From assembly GCF_004330295.1 (NCBI RefSeq), contig NZ_SJOJ01000013.1, positions 90,098 to 154,097 on the forward strand: 64,000 nucleotides of DNA. The letters are read 5' to 3'. Shown here in pieces: positions 8,438-16,956 of the stretch. Origin of the DNA: Rahnella victoriana. Lineage in GTDB: Bacteria; Pseudomonadota; Gammaproteobacteria; Enterobacterales; Enterobacteriaceae. Both the position numbers and the translations under genes were made by a program. Numbering within the stretch: the first letter of the stretch is position 1; each line of letters starts with the position of its first letter. The notes under the pieces were generated by a model, which ran no database searches, had not been told where the DNA came from, and was given only the letters and a program-made list of their open reading frames with translations.

Positions 8438-9475
8438 ATGAAAATAAACTGTGCTTTTGTGGGATTTGGAAAAAGCGCGATGCGCTACCATTTGCCTTAC
8501 GTTTTGCAGCGACGCGAGACGTTTCAGGTTAAAACGATTTTCGATATCGCCCGTCGCCCGGAGAGTGAAAAAGAAGAGGCTTATCAGGGGATCCGGTTTA
8601 CCGATGACCTGAACGATATCCTGCATGATAAAAGCATTACGCTGGTCACGCTGTGTACGCCGCCGCAAACCCATTACGATTACGCAAAACTGTGCCTTGA
8701 GCACGGGAAAAACGTCATTGTCGAAAAGCCCTTTACCCGGACGCTGGCCGAGGCACAATCGTTATTCGCGCTTGCCGCCGAAAAAGGGCTGACGGTCACG
8801 CCGTATCAGAACCGGCGCTTCGACAGTTGCTTCTTAGCGGCTAAAAAAGTCATCAGCAGCGGCGTGCTGGGTAACATTGTCGAGTTCGAAAGTCATTTCG
8901 ATTACTTCCGTCCTGACGCGCCTGATGCCCCGGCAGATTATACTCATGGCGCTTTTTACGGGCTGGGCGTGCATCTTGTCGATCAGGTCGTCAGCCTGTT
9001 CGGACGGCCAGAACATGTGCATTACGACATCCGTTCGGTGAGAAATAAAAACAATCCTGACGATACTTTTGAACTGCAACTTTATTACGGTGAAACCAAA
9101 GCCATAATTAAATGCAGCCATCTGGTGATGCAGCCTTACCCGAAATTTATTCTTCACGGGGAAAAAGGCTCCTTTATTAAACTGAATATCGATCAGCAGG
9201 AAACCTGTCTGAAAGCCGGGAAATTACCGGGCACACCGGATTTTGGTCAGGAAATGGAATATGGCGTGCTGAAATACATTGATGACAACGGCCACACCCT
9301 TACCGAACATGTCGATGCGGGCAACGGCGATTATGGCCGCGTTTATGACGCCGTCTGTGCCACGATATGTCAGGGACGTGCGCCATATGTGCCAGCCGCT
9401 GAGGTAATGACCACAATGGAAATTCTGCACCGGGCATTTGAACAACCCGCGCCCGCGCTGATCAGGCTTCGCTAA
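8438..9475 (+). CDS. Gfo/Idh/MocA-family oxidoreductase
   Basis: A 345-residue NAD(P)-dependent sugar-type oxidoreductase. The start at 8438 is set by GGAAGGAGA at 8425-8433. The N-terminal Rossmann fingerprint is FVGFGKSAMRYHLPYVL. The EKPFTRTLAEA motif holds the family's catalytic-region Lys, and a second alpha/beta domain follows. It resembles YdgJ-type members in general layout. Its place between the PTS IIC and the regulator suggests oxidation or epimerisation of a sugar released by the pathway. The substrate is unknown. Confidence 0.8.
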   Translation: MKINCAFVGFGKSAMRYHLPYVLQRRETFQVKTIFDIARRPESEKEEAYQGIRFTDDLNDILHDKSITLVTLCTPPQTHYDYAKLCLEHGKNVIVEKPFTRTLAEAQSLFALAAEKGLTVTPYQNRRFDSCFLAAKKVISSGVLGNIVEFESHFDYFRPDAPDAPADYTHGAFYGLGVHLVDQVVSLFGRPEHVHYDIRSVRNKNNPDDTFELQLYYGETKAIIKCSHLVMQPYPKFILHGEKGSFIKLNIDQQETCLKAGKLPGTPDFGQEMEYGVLKYIDDNGHTLTEHVDAGNGDYGRVYDAVCATICQGRAPYVPAAEVMTTMEILHRAFEQPAPALIRLR

Positions 9476-9566
9476 AACCCCGCAGGCCGGGAGCGGAAGC
9501 TTCCGGTCAGCAGGGCATGTGTCTATACTGCTCAAAAATAAACCCTGACATGAAGAAGTTACGCCC

Positions 9567-10295
9567 ATGGCCGCCCGTTACATTGATATTAAAAACAGCC
9601 TGAAGCAGGCGATCCTCAATAAAGAATATCGGGTCGGGGACAAAATCCCTTCCGAGCGGGAGCTGGCCGTCCATTATGAAGTGACACGCGTGACGCTGCA
9701 AAAAGCCATGCACATGCTGGAGCAGGAAGGCTTTATCGAACGTATTCATGGCAAAGGGATGTATGTCACCAAAGTGATTGAAGACAACGTTTATTTGCTC
9801 AATAACGGCACCAGCGATTCTATTCTCGGTTTTTCGCGTGAATTTAAAGATAACGTTAAAGTCTCCAGCCGCTTAATCAGTTTGCAGACCATCAAAGCCG
9901 GTGACGCAATCGCCAGCCAGTTAGATATTGATATAAATGATGAGGTCCATTATATCCGCCGCATCCGGCTGGTGGATAATATGCCGGTCCTGATCGAAGA
10001 CTCCTATATTCCCTGCAAAGTGATCGACACTATTCCTGAATCGGTTTTACAACATGCCTCTTTATATGAATTCATTGAAAATAAAACCGGCCGGAAAATT
10101 AAATTCTACAACTCGGTGATCGAAGCCTCGCTGTTTGACGACACGCTTTCCGCACTGCTTGAGATTGAAACCGGTCTGCCGATGCTGAAAGTGTCGGGTA
10201 TTACCAAACTGGAAGACGGAAAAACCTTCAACTACTCAATCGGTTATAACCGCGCAGACAAATTTAAAATCAAGAACAGCTGGGTGGGAAAGTAA
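9567..10295 (+). CDS. GntR-family (HutC/UTRA) transcriptional regulator
   Basis: A 242-residue regulator. Residues 1-70 form the winged helix-turn-helix (GDKIPSERELAVHYEVTRVT, then GKGMYV). Residues about 85-235 form a UTRA ligand-binding domain (EVHYIRRIRLVDNMPVLIED). Such proteins often bind phosphorylated sugars and repress adjacent PTS operons. A 91-bp gap from the oxidoreductase contains a -10-like TATACT near 9524 and a 12-bp palindrome CGGAAGCTTCCG (9494-9505), so it may have its own promoter. The palindrome at 5736-5750 is a candidate target. Confidence 0.85.
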   Translation: MAARYIDIKNSLKQAILNKEYRVGDKIPSERELAVHYEVTRVTLQKAMHMLEQEGFIERIHGKGMYVTKVIEDNVYLLNNGTSDSILGFSREFKDNVKVSSRLISLQTIKAGDAIASQLDIDINDEVHYIRRIRLVDNMPVLIEDSYIPCKVIDTIPESVLQHASLYEFIENKTGRKIKFYNSVIEASLFDDTLSALLEIETGLPMLKVSGITKLEDGKTFNYSIGYNRADKFKIKNSWVGK

Positions 10296-10375
10296 GATCA
10301 ACCCTGCAACGTGAAGTATGAAGGGGGCAAACAGTTTATACTGTCGGCAATACGCCACTCCGGAACAATAAAGTT

Positions 10376-11218
10376 ATGTTGAGTTACCGCCACAGTTTTC
10401 ACGCCGGCAACCATGCCGACGTCCTGAAACACACCGTTCAGAGCCTGATCATTGAATCTCTGAAAGAAAAAGAAAAACCCTTCCTTTATCTCGACACCCA
10501 CGCGGGTGCCGGGCGCTATCAGCTGAGCGGCGAACACGCCGAACGCACGGGCGAATATCTGGAAGGCATCGCGCGCATCTGGCAGCGTGATGATATTCCT
10601 GAAGAACTGGCGGCCTACATGTCGGTCGTCAATCACTTCAACCGCAATGAAAATCTGCGTTATTACCCGGGTTCGCCGCTGATTGCCCGTCAGTTGCTGC
10701 GCGAAGACGACAAGCTGCACCTGACCGAACTGCACCCGAGCGATTTCCCGCTGCTGCGCAGTGAATTCCAGAAAGATGACCGCACCCGCGTTGCGCGCGC
10801 TGACGGTTATCAGCAGCTGAAAGCCCAGTTGCCACCGCCTTCACGCCGTGGCCTGATCCTGATGGACCCGCCGTACGAAATGAAAACCGATTATCAGGAC
10901 GTGGTAAAAGGTATTCAGGAAGGCTACAAGCGTTTTGCCACCGGCACTTACGCGCTGTGGTATCCGGTCGTCATGCGTCAGCAAATCAAGAAAATGCTGC
11001 GTGACCTCGAAGCGACCGGCATCCGCCGCATCCTGCAAATCGAACTGGGCGTGCGCCCGGACAGCGATCAGCGCGGCATGACCGCTTCCGGCATGATCGT
11101 GATTAACCCGCCGTGGAAACTCGAGCAGCAGATGAACAACGTGCTGCCGTGGTTGCTCAAAGTGCTGGTGCCTTCCGGTACCGGTCATACTACGGTTAAC
11201 TGGGTTGTGCCTGAGTAA
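10376..11218 (+). CDS. rlmJ: 23S rRNA (adenine(2030)-N(6))-methyltransferase RlmJ
   Basis: A 280-residue SAM-dependent enzyme that methylates A2030 of 23S rRNA. MLSYRHSFHAGNHADVLKHT is the conserved RlmJ N-terminus. LDTHAGAGRY is the SAM-binding strand, and LILMDPPYEMK contains the catalytic DPPY motif of N6-adenine methyltransferases. It stands alone with its own upstream region (-10-like TATACT near 10337) and is followed by gor, as in E. coli (old name yhiR). Confidence 0.95.
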   Translation: MLSYRHSFHAGNHADVLKHTVQSLIIESLKEKEKPFLYLDTHAGAGRYQLSGEHAERTGEYLEGIARIWQRDDIPEELAAYMSVVNHFNRNENLRYYPGSPLIARQLLREDDKLHLTELHPSDFPLLRSEFQKDDRTRVARADGYQQLKAQLPPPSRRGLILMDPPYEMKTDYQDVVKGIQEGYKRFATGTYALWYPVVMRQQIKKMLRDLEATGIRRILQIELGVRPDSDQRGMTASGMIVINPPWKLEQQMNNVLPWLLKVLVPSGTGHTTVNWVVPE

Positions 11219-11383
11219 GTAAAGCTTTTCCCCTCGCTGAGGCCTTTTTCAAAGGTCTCAGCTATCAAACCTATCGCAATCATTGATCCAATCTTTTCCA
11301 CAACACGTTAAACTCTTAACCAAATTTTGAGATTAACGACGCTGAATCAGTGTCTCCATTTTTCACAACTTACGGATAAAACG

Positions 11384-12736
11384 ATGACCAAACATTATGA
11401 CTATCTGGCAATTGGCGGCGGCAGCGGCGGTATCGCATCAATCAACCGTGCAGCCATGTATGGGAAAAAATGCGCGCTGATCGAAGCTAAAGAGCTGGGC
11501 GGCACATGCGTCAACGTGGGTTGTGTCCCGAAAAAAGTGATGTGGCACGCTGCGCAAATCGCGGAAGCGATCCGCAATTACGGCCCGGATTACGGCTTTG
11601 ACACCACCGTGAACAGCTTTAACTGGAAAACGCTGGTCGCCAACCGTACCGCCTATATCGACCGCATCCACACTTCTTACGACAACGTGCTGGGCAAAAA
11701 CAACGTTGACGTGATTAAAGGTTTCGCACGTTTCGTTGACGATCATACCGTTGAAGTGAACGGCGAGAAGATCACAGCGGATCACATCCTGATCGCCACC
11801 GGTGGCCGTCCGAGCCATCCGGATATTCCGGGTGCGGAATACGGCATCGATTCAGACGGTTTCTTTGATCTGACCGAAATGCCAAAACGTGTTGCCGTCG
11901 TTGGCGCAGGTTACATCGCGGTGGAAATCGCCGGTGTGATGAACGCGCTGGGTGCCGAAACGCATCTGTTCGTGCGTAAACACGCGCCGCTGCGTACTTT
12001 CGATCCACTGATCGTCGAGACGCTGGTGGAAGTGATGGAAACCGAAGGCCCGGCGCTGCATAAAGAATCCATTCCGAAAGAAGTGGTGAAAAATGCCAAT
12101 GGCAGCCTGACGCTGAAACTGGAAAACGGCCAGGAATTTGAAGTGGACAGTCTGGTGTGGGCGATTGGCCGCGAACCGGAAACGGACAATTTCAACCTGA
12201 AAGCCACCGGCGTGAAAACAAACGATAAAGGTTACATCGTCGTCGATAAGTTCCAGAACACCAGCGTAAAAGGTATTTACGCGGTGGGCGATAACACCGG
12301 TGCCGTTGAACTGACGCCGGTTGCGGTTGCCGCAGGCCGTCGTTTGTCTGAGCGTCTGTTTAACAACAAACCTGATGAGCATCTGGATTACAGCAACATC
12401 GCCACTGTGGTGTTCAGCCACCCGCCAATCGGTACGGTCGGCCTGACCGAACCGCAGGCGAAAGAGCAATTCGGCGAAGAGAACGTGAAAGTCTATAAAT
12501 CCGCATTCACCGCCATGTACACCGCCGTCACGCAGCACCGCCAGCCATGCCGCATGAAACTGGTGTGCGTCGGTGCTGAAGAGAAAATCGTCGGCATCCA
12601 CGGTATCGGTTATGGCATGGACGAAATGTTGCAGGGCTTCGCGGTCGCACTGAAAATGGGCGCAACCAAGAAAGACTTCGACAACACCGTCGCTATCCAC
12701 CCGACCGGCGCGGAAGAGTTTGTGACCATGCGTTAA
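11384..12736 (+). CDS. gor: Glutathione reductase (NADPH)
   Basis: A 450-residue flavoprotein disulfide reductase that keeps glutathione reduced. The start at 11384 ([19 protein letters not shown]) matches E. coli Gor. The redox-active pair is in [13 protein letters not shown] (Cys42, Cys47). Further motifs are the second Rossmann motif [14 protein letters not shown], an NADPH-preferring basic stretch ([11 protein letters not shown]), and the C-terminal [12 protein letters not shown] with the catalytic His-Glu. A longer in-frame start at 11327 has no support. A strong bidirectional terminator separates it from cho. Confidence 0.97.
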   Translation: MTKHYDYLAIGGGSGGIASINRAAMYGKKCALIEAKELGGTCVNVGCVPKKVMWHAAQIAEAIRNYGPDYGFDTTVNSFNWKTLVANRTAYIDRIHTSYDNVLGKNNVDVIKGFARFVDDHTVEVNGEKITADHILIATGGRPSHPDIPGAEYGIDSDGFFDLTEMPKRVAVVGAGYIAVEIAGVMNALGAETHLFVRKHAPLRTFDPLIVETLVEVMETEGPALHKESIPKEVVKNANGSLTLKLENGQEFEVDSLVWAIGREPETDNFNLKATGVKTNDKGYIVVDKFQNTSVKGIYAVGDNTGAVELTPVAVAAGRRLSERLFNNKPDEHLDYSNIATVVFSHPPIGTVGLTEPQAKEQFGEENVKVYKSAFTAMYTAVTQHRQPCRMKLVCVGAEEKIVGIHGIGYGMDEMLQGFAVALKMGATKKDFDNTVAIHPTGAEEFVTMR

Positions 12737-12770
12737 TTCGCGGGCATTGCGCTGAAAGCGCGATGAATTG

Positions 12771-12797
12771 AAAGGCTGCCACCGGCAGCCTTTTTTA
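12771..12797. terminator. Bidirectional terminator between gor and cho
   Basis: AAAGGCTGCC and GGCAGCCTTTTTT form a short-loop stem between two convergent genes. A-runs and T-runs on either side allow termination in both directions. Confidence 0.88.
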
Positions 12798-12803
12798 TTA
12801 CCT

Positions 12804-13655
12804 TCAGTCCAGCAAAATCACTTTCGAACTGTCCGCCTCGAACAGTGGCTTACAGAGAATTTTATAACTGTCGCGGTCAAAATGGGGCACGGCGATATCG
12901 AATGCTTTAGCGGCTTCCAGTGTGCTGACGGTGCCCAGATAGAACCAGTGATTGATGACATGATAATCCGTCAGCCCGTTGGCTTCTTCGGCGATGGCGA
13001 TGCGGCCCGGATACGGCCAGCTGCGGATTTTTAACGCGCTGAGCGCTTCCCGCAGGCGCGCCTGATGGGCCTCCGGCGATTCTTTACCGCAACAGACTCC
13101 GGCACATTTTCCCAGTGAGAAGCGGAAACAGGCGCGGTTTTTTGCCCCTTTTTCCAGCCCCAGTGCGCCGTAACAGAGTTTTTCCTGATCGGCGATATCA
13201 CGGAGCTTTTCCAGTGCCGACATCTTCGTTTTGAACAGGCCAAACAGATCTTCACTGTGCGAAAAATCCACGTCATCACTGAACACAATGCTGGCCGTCA
13301 GCGCCTGAAGGCGGATAGAGCACAGTTTGCGGGCGGTGCGCAGACGCTTATTAAACAGCGGTCGCCGGGTTTTAATCAGATCCGATTCCAGCAACAACGC
13401 CCCCACTTCACCGATCGTTTTGATGAATTCAATATCGCGGGTCATGTGCAGAAGTTTGGCTTCGGCAGGATTGCGGAAGTGCGACATTACGCGGCTGCGG
13501 ATATTCACACTTTTGCCGATATACAGCGGAAAGGCGTTGTCGTCGCCGTAAAAAATATAGACGCCGCTGCTGCCGGGTAAATTTTCTAAGGTATGGCGAA
13601 GGTGTTCAGGGTACTGATAAAGCTCCGTAAAAAGCTCTTTTTCGGGATTCCACAA
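12804..13655 (-). CDS. cho: Excinuclease Cho (UvrC homologue)
   Basis: A 283-residue protein similar to the N-terminal half of UvrC. A GIY-YIG nuclease domain starts at about residue 30 (SSGVYIFYGDDNAF, then LYIGKSVNIRSRV). A cysteine-containing region, CFRFSLGKCAGVC, matches the UvrC/Cho pattern. Cho makes the 3' incision in UvrAB-dependent nucleotide excision repair at lesions UvrC handles poorly. E. coli Cho (295 residues) is SOS-induced, and a LexA-type site lies just upstream here at 13709-13728. It is convergent with gor. Confidence 0.92.
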   Translation of the reverse strand: MWNPEKELFTELYQYPEHLRHTLENLPGSSGVYIFYGDDNAFPLYIGKSVNIRSRVMSHFRNPAEAKLLHMTRDIEFIKTIGEVGALLLESDLIKTRRPLFNKRLRTARKLCSIRLQALTASIVFSDDVDFSHSEDLFGLFKTKMSALEKLRDIADQEKLCYGALGLEKGAKNRACFRFSLGKCAGVCCGKESPEAHQARLREALSALKIRSWPYPGRIAIAEEANGLTDYHVINHWFYLGTVSTLEAAKAFDIAVPHFDRDSYKILCKPLFEADSSKVILLD

Positions 13656-13708
13656 AATAGCTGACCTGCTTTAACCGGATAAATGTCGTATAGAAAACGG
13701 TCAGATAA

Positions 13709-13728
13709 TACTGGCGTTTTATACAGCC
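13709..13728 (-). promoter_or_regulatory. LexA (SOS) box upstream of cho
   Basis: TACTGGCGTTTTATACAGCC has the CTG-N10-CAG core (CTG 13711-13713, CAG 13724-13726) and good agreement with the outer TA. It is 53 bases upstream of the cho start, where SOS operators usually lie. Confidence 0.75.
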
Positions 13729-13775
13729 TTCAACCTTTGCGAAATAATCAGTGTGTAAATATTGCACGGCGGAAC

Positions 13776-14084
13776 TCACGCCTGCGTACGCATCCCGATA
13801 TATTCCTGTCCGCTCAGCAGGTTACCTAACGCCGCCTCGCGGGTGTCGCGCTGATCGGATTGTATCCACAGATACAGATTATCGACGTTATCAAACCGCA
13901 CCAGCACGGTGTAGGTGGTTTCACCGTGCACCGGACGCAGGATATTCACATTCTGATAACCGGGAAACCGTGCCGCATCCGTCTTCAGCTGTTCCAGCCA
14001 GCTTTCGTATTCCGCCAGCTTATCCCGCCGTACGCCGTGGGTGATCACCAGGGTGATCTGTTCAGGTTGATGTGGATAAGCCAT
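13776..14084 (-). CDS. Small monooxygenase-fold (ABM-like) protein
   Basis: A 102-residue protein with the dimeric ferredoxin-like pattern of antibiotic-biosynthesis-monooxygenase domains: ITLVITHGVRRDKLAEYESW, then FPGYQNVNILRP, then YTVLVRFDNVDNLYLW. AAGGA lies 7 bases before the ATG. Many ABM proteins of this type continue into a C-terminal membrane region; this one stops after the domain. It is divergent from a LysR-type regulator gene, which probably controls it. No substrate can be assigned. Confidence 0.65.
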   Translation of the reverse strand: MAYPHQPEQITLVITHGVRRDKLAEYESWLEQLKTDAARFPGYQNVNILRPVHGETTYTVLVRFDNVDNLYLWIQSDQRDTREAALGNLLSGQEYIGMRTQA

Positions 14085-14223
14085 GGGATATTCCTTCTGA
14101 GTAACCGGTATTCTGGTTAACTGAATGTTGCGTTATATTCATAAACGATACGAAATCCGCACGGCTATTGATAACGGAAATATTTTGGGTTGTTGTTAAA
14201 CAATTTTGGGGTGGGGAAGAATA

Positions 14224-15132
14224 ATGCGATTAAGCCTTGAAGCGCTGCTGATCCTGGATGCGCTGGACAGACACGGCACCTTTGCCGCAGCCGCCGCCAG
14301 ACTGTTTAAAACCGCGTCGGCACTGAGTTATACCGTGCAGAAAATGGAAAGTGATCTGAGCATTAAACTGCTGGACCGCTCCGGACATCGCGCGACCTTC
14401 ACGCCGACCGGTCGCCTGATGCTGGAAAAGGGCCGCGTGCTGCTGCGCGCCGTCAGCGAACTGGAACAACAGGCGCAATACGTGGAAAGCGGCTGGGAAA
14501 GCAAACTGACCATCAGCGTCGATGCCTCAGTGCCGTTCGCCCTGCTGGCGCCGCTGATTGACCGTTTTTACGCCGAGCATCAGCACACACAGTTATTGTT
14601 CCGCCACGACGTGCTCGCCGGGTGCTGGGAAGCCCTGAGTTATGGCGAGGCCGACATTGTTTTCGGTGCCGTGCAGGAACCGGTCACCCGCAGTGGCATC
14701 GAATACCGCCCGATCGGCTGGCTGGAATATGTGTTTGCGGTTGCGCCGCATCACCCGCTCGCCGCAATGCCGGAACCGCTGGTGCGCGAGCAAATCCGTC
14801 AGTACCGCGCCGTGGTGGTTCATGACACGTCGCGTCACGGGACAGGTGCGGATTTGCGGGTGCTGGATGAGCAGAAGATGCTCAGCGTTCATGACTTTAA
14901 CGCCAAAGTTCATGCACAGATTGCCGGGCTGGGCTGCGGCTATCTGCCGCGTTATCTGGCCGCGCCACATCTGGCAAGCGGTGCGCTGGTTGAGCGCCGT
15001 CTCGATACCGAAACCCGCCGCGATCAGGCATTTATGGCCTGGAACGAAAATGCCACCGGCAATGCGGCGATGTGGTGGCGCGAAAATTTGCAGGATTTCG
15101 AGGGCATTGCGGCGGTGTACAGCCAGGACTGA
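14224..15132 (+). CDS. LysR-family transcriptional regulator, YhaJ-like
   Basis: A 302-residue regulator starting at the ATG at 14224, which follows GGGGAAGA. The winged helix-turn-helix is within residues 1-65 (HGTFAAAAARLFKTASALSY, then LLDRSGHRATFTPTG). A periplasmic-binding-protein-like effector domain follows. The LSYTVQKMESDL and DRSGHR wording resembles E. coli YhaJ, which senses aromatic compounds. It faces the ABM gene across 139 bp, and downstream lies a convergent operon including a DoxX protein. The effector is unknown. Confidence 0.85.
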   Translation: MRLSLEALLILDALDRHGTFAAAAARLFKTASALSYTVQKMESDLSIKLLDRSGHRATFTPTGRLMLEKGRVLLRAVSELEQQAQYVESGWESKLTISVDASVPFALLAPLIDRFYAEHQHTQLLFRHDVLAGCWEALSYGEADIVFGAVQEPVTRSGIEYRPIGWLEYVFAVAPHHPLAAMPEPLVREQIRQYRAVVVHDTSRHGTGADLRVLDEQKMLSVHDFNAKVHAQIAGLGCGYLPRYLAAPHLASGALVERRLDTETRRDQAFMAWNENATGNAAMWWRENLQDFEGIAAVYSQD

Positions 15133-15137
15133 AAAAC

Positions 15138-15161
15138 AAAAGCCGCATCATGCGGCTTTTT
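15138..15161. terminator. Terminator between the LysR gene and the MFS remnant
   Basis: AAAAGCCGCATCATGCGGCTTTTT is a near-perfect palindrome with A and T flanks, able to act on both strands. Confidence 0.88.
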
Positions 15162-15168
15162 ACTCTGG

Positions 15169-15469
15169 CTAACGCACCGACAGATAGTGATGCATCTGCG
15201 GTTTGTTCTCACCGCGATGATAACGCGTTACCTCGCTTTGCAGATCGGCATCCGCATGCGACACACGCTGATGCTGACGCAAATGTTCGTGCCAGGACTT
15301 CACCAGTTCCGGCACAATCGCCTGCCAGGCGGGCCCCATCAGCGTGGCGGCGGTTTGCATCAGCGCGACAGCTGCCGGTATTGCCGGGGATGGTCGCCAC
15401 CCAGATCGTGGCGAATAATCCCTGTTTCAGCGGTGAAAACGCCCCGCCCGCGACACTGTTCTGGCTCAT
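15169..15469 (-). pseudogene. Remnant of an MFS_3-type (enterobactin-exporter-like) transporter
   Basis: Three islands of a roughly 500-residue MFS transporter of the PF05977 type survive in 301 bp. The first 33 codons (FSPLKQGLFATIWVATI) are in one frame. In another frame come a piece of the fourth-helix region (MGPAWQAIVPELV) and the cytosolic C-terminal tail (HLRQHQRVSHADADLQSEV to the stop at 15169). At least two internal deletions, the first also shifting frame, removed almost all membrane helices, so no transport is possible. The original start overlapped the DoxX stop as ATGA, so the gene was once the last member of the operon 16631-15169. Confidence 0.78.
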
Positions 15470-15885
15470 ACCCGCCCCTTAATATCATTCCATGCGACAT
15501 AGACAAACGCACCGGCCAGCCCGATATGTTCGAAGAATCCGTTCATCATCATCGCGCGTTCATGGCCGGAAACCTGCCAGTACGCATTCGCCATAAAATT
15601 GGCGCAGAAGGTAAACAGTGCCAGCGCCAGCGCGCCAGCCCACCGATATCGCCCGGAGAGGATCAGCGCAGAGGCTCCCAGTTCCAGCACAATGACTGCG
15701 GCAGCCATTGGCGCGGCAGGCGATAATCCGAAGTGCTGCATTTCAGCGATGGCACCGGAAAAATCGAACAACTTGACGATACCGCCCTGCAAATACGCGG
15801 CACACAGGGCCAGCAGGGCAAACCAGCGGATAACCGGGAAAGGGACAACCGGAGCCGACAGACTGGAAACAGGGGCGTGACGCAT
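15466..15885 (-). CDS. DoxX-family membrane protein
   Basis: A 139-residue inner-membrane protein with four predicted helices. They include FALLALCAAYLQGGIVKLFD, which carries the DoxX-type GxxKL pattern, and AAAVIVLELGASALIL. DoxX/SURF4-like proteins are poorly understood; some associate with redox enzymes or thiosulfate oxidation. It lies 104 bp downstream of the isochorismatase-like gene, and its stop overlaps the old start of the MFS remnant, so the three formed one operon. The end of the protein is intact. Confidence 0.82.
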   Translation of the reverse strand: MRHAPVSSLSAPVVPFPVIRWFALLALCAAYLQGGIVKLFDFSGAIAEMQHFGLSPAAPMAAAVIVLELGASALILSGRYRWAGALALALFTFCANFMANAYWQVSGHERAMMMNGFFEHIGLAGAFVYVAWNDIKGRV

Positions 15886-15989
15886 GATTTCTCTCCTGCC
15901 GGAACCTGCTCAAGGCGCGGTTCCGGCCTGTTAATTTTAATACCTCATCATTCGCGCGGCAGGAAGGCGGCAAGCGAAGGATGCCGGTA

Positions 15990-16631
15990 TTAACCCTGGC
16001 GCTGTGGCGCTTTGTGAACCATGGTGTAGGCATAATCGACGCCCATACCGTAGGCACCGCTGTGCTCACGAACCAGATCCATAACCGCGTCGTAGGTTTC
16101 TTTACGGGACCAGTCGCGCTGGTACTCAAGCAGAACCTGCTGCCAGGTCACCGGGATGGCACCGGCCTGCACCATACGGTCGATGGAACGTTCGTGGGCA
16201 TCCACGCTGGTGCCGCCGGAAGTGTCGGTCACCACATACACTTCGTAGCCTTCTTTCATCGCCATCAGCGCCGGGAATGTCAGACAGACTTCTGTCCACA
16301 AGGCAGAGATAATCAGTTTTTTGCGGCCTGTGGCTTCAACGGCTTTGACGAATGCCGCGTCTTCCCAGGAATTCATTGATGTGCGCTCAATCGGTTTCAC
16401 GTCAGGGTGAACCGCCAGCAGTTCCGGCCAGATGTAGCCGCTGAAGCTTTCCGTTTCCACCGAGGTGTAAATCACCTGCACGTTAAAAACTTTGCCCGCT
16501 TTAGCCAGAGCGACTGTATTATTTTTAAGCTGCTGGCGATCGATATTGGCGACGCCGAAAGACATTTGTGGCTGATGGTCGATGAAAATCAGGGTGGAAT
16601 TCTGTGGGTCCAGCAAATCGAATTTAGACAT
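15990..16631 (-). CDS. Isochorismatase-family hydrolase, YcaC-like
   Basis: About 213 residues from the ATG at 16631, which GAGG precedes by 7 bases; an ATG at 16637 is too close to it. The cysteine-hydrolase fold shows the catalytic Asp in FIDHQPQMSFGV and the nucleophile Cys in SALWTEVCLTFPA. The closest family resemblance is YcaC and related hydrolases of unknown substrate. It is the first gene of an operon with the DoxX protein and is divergent from an alpha/beta hydrolase, whose leader resembles its own. Confidence 0.85.
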   Translation of the reverse strand: MSKFDLLDPQNSTLIFIDHQPQMSFGVANIDRQQLKNNTVALAKAGKVFNVQVIYTSVETESFSGYIWPELLAVHPDVKPIERTSMNSWEDAAFVKAVEATGRKKLIISALWTEVCLTFPALMAMKEGYEVYVVTDTSGGTSVDAHERSIDRMVQAGAIPVTWQQVLLEYQRDWSRKETYDAVMDLVREHSGAYGMGVDYAYTMVHKAPQRQG

Positions 16632-16637
16632 TTTCAT

Positions 16638-16956
16638 TTCCTCTCAGAGTGCATTGTTGGGTTGTGTGTTTGTATTTAACGTTGTGTTGTTGTGCTGCTG
16701 GAATTAACAATAGGTCAGGAGTCGAAAAGCAGATAGCGGAAAGAATTTGGCAACTTGTTCAGATTTTTTTGACAGGGTATTCCCTATATAAACAGTCATG
16801 AATACGCCTATTTTTCATAATGATAGGAACACCAAAATCTTTTAACGACTTGTCAAAAATAACCTGTTAGCAATATTTCCCCGCCACGCCTAATGTTGAT
16901 TGCAACACAACACACAATACGCAAAACCTGCAAAAACAATCGCTGAGGAAATAAAC
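16638..16956. promoter_or_regulatory. Divergent promoter region with mirrored CA-rich leaders
   Basis: A 319-bp gene-free spacer. On the minus strand the hydrolase leader reads CACAACAACACAACG, then ACACACAACCCAAC. On the plus strand the other hydrolase leader reads GCAACACAACACACAATAC. Both end in similar ribosome binding sites (CTGAGAGGAAAT and CTGAGGAAAT). The unstructured CA-rich leaders resemble translational enhancers, and the symmetry suggests common regulation or duplication. A -35-like TTGACA lies at about 16769. Confidence 0.4.

Noticed and set aside
11852..12700. 282-codon open frame opposite gor
   Set aside because: Low-complexity His/Arg/Phe-rich translation typical of the reverse strand of a GC-biased gene; gor itself is certain.
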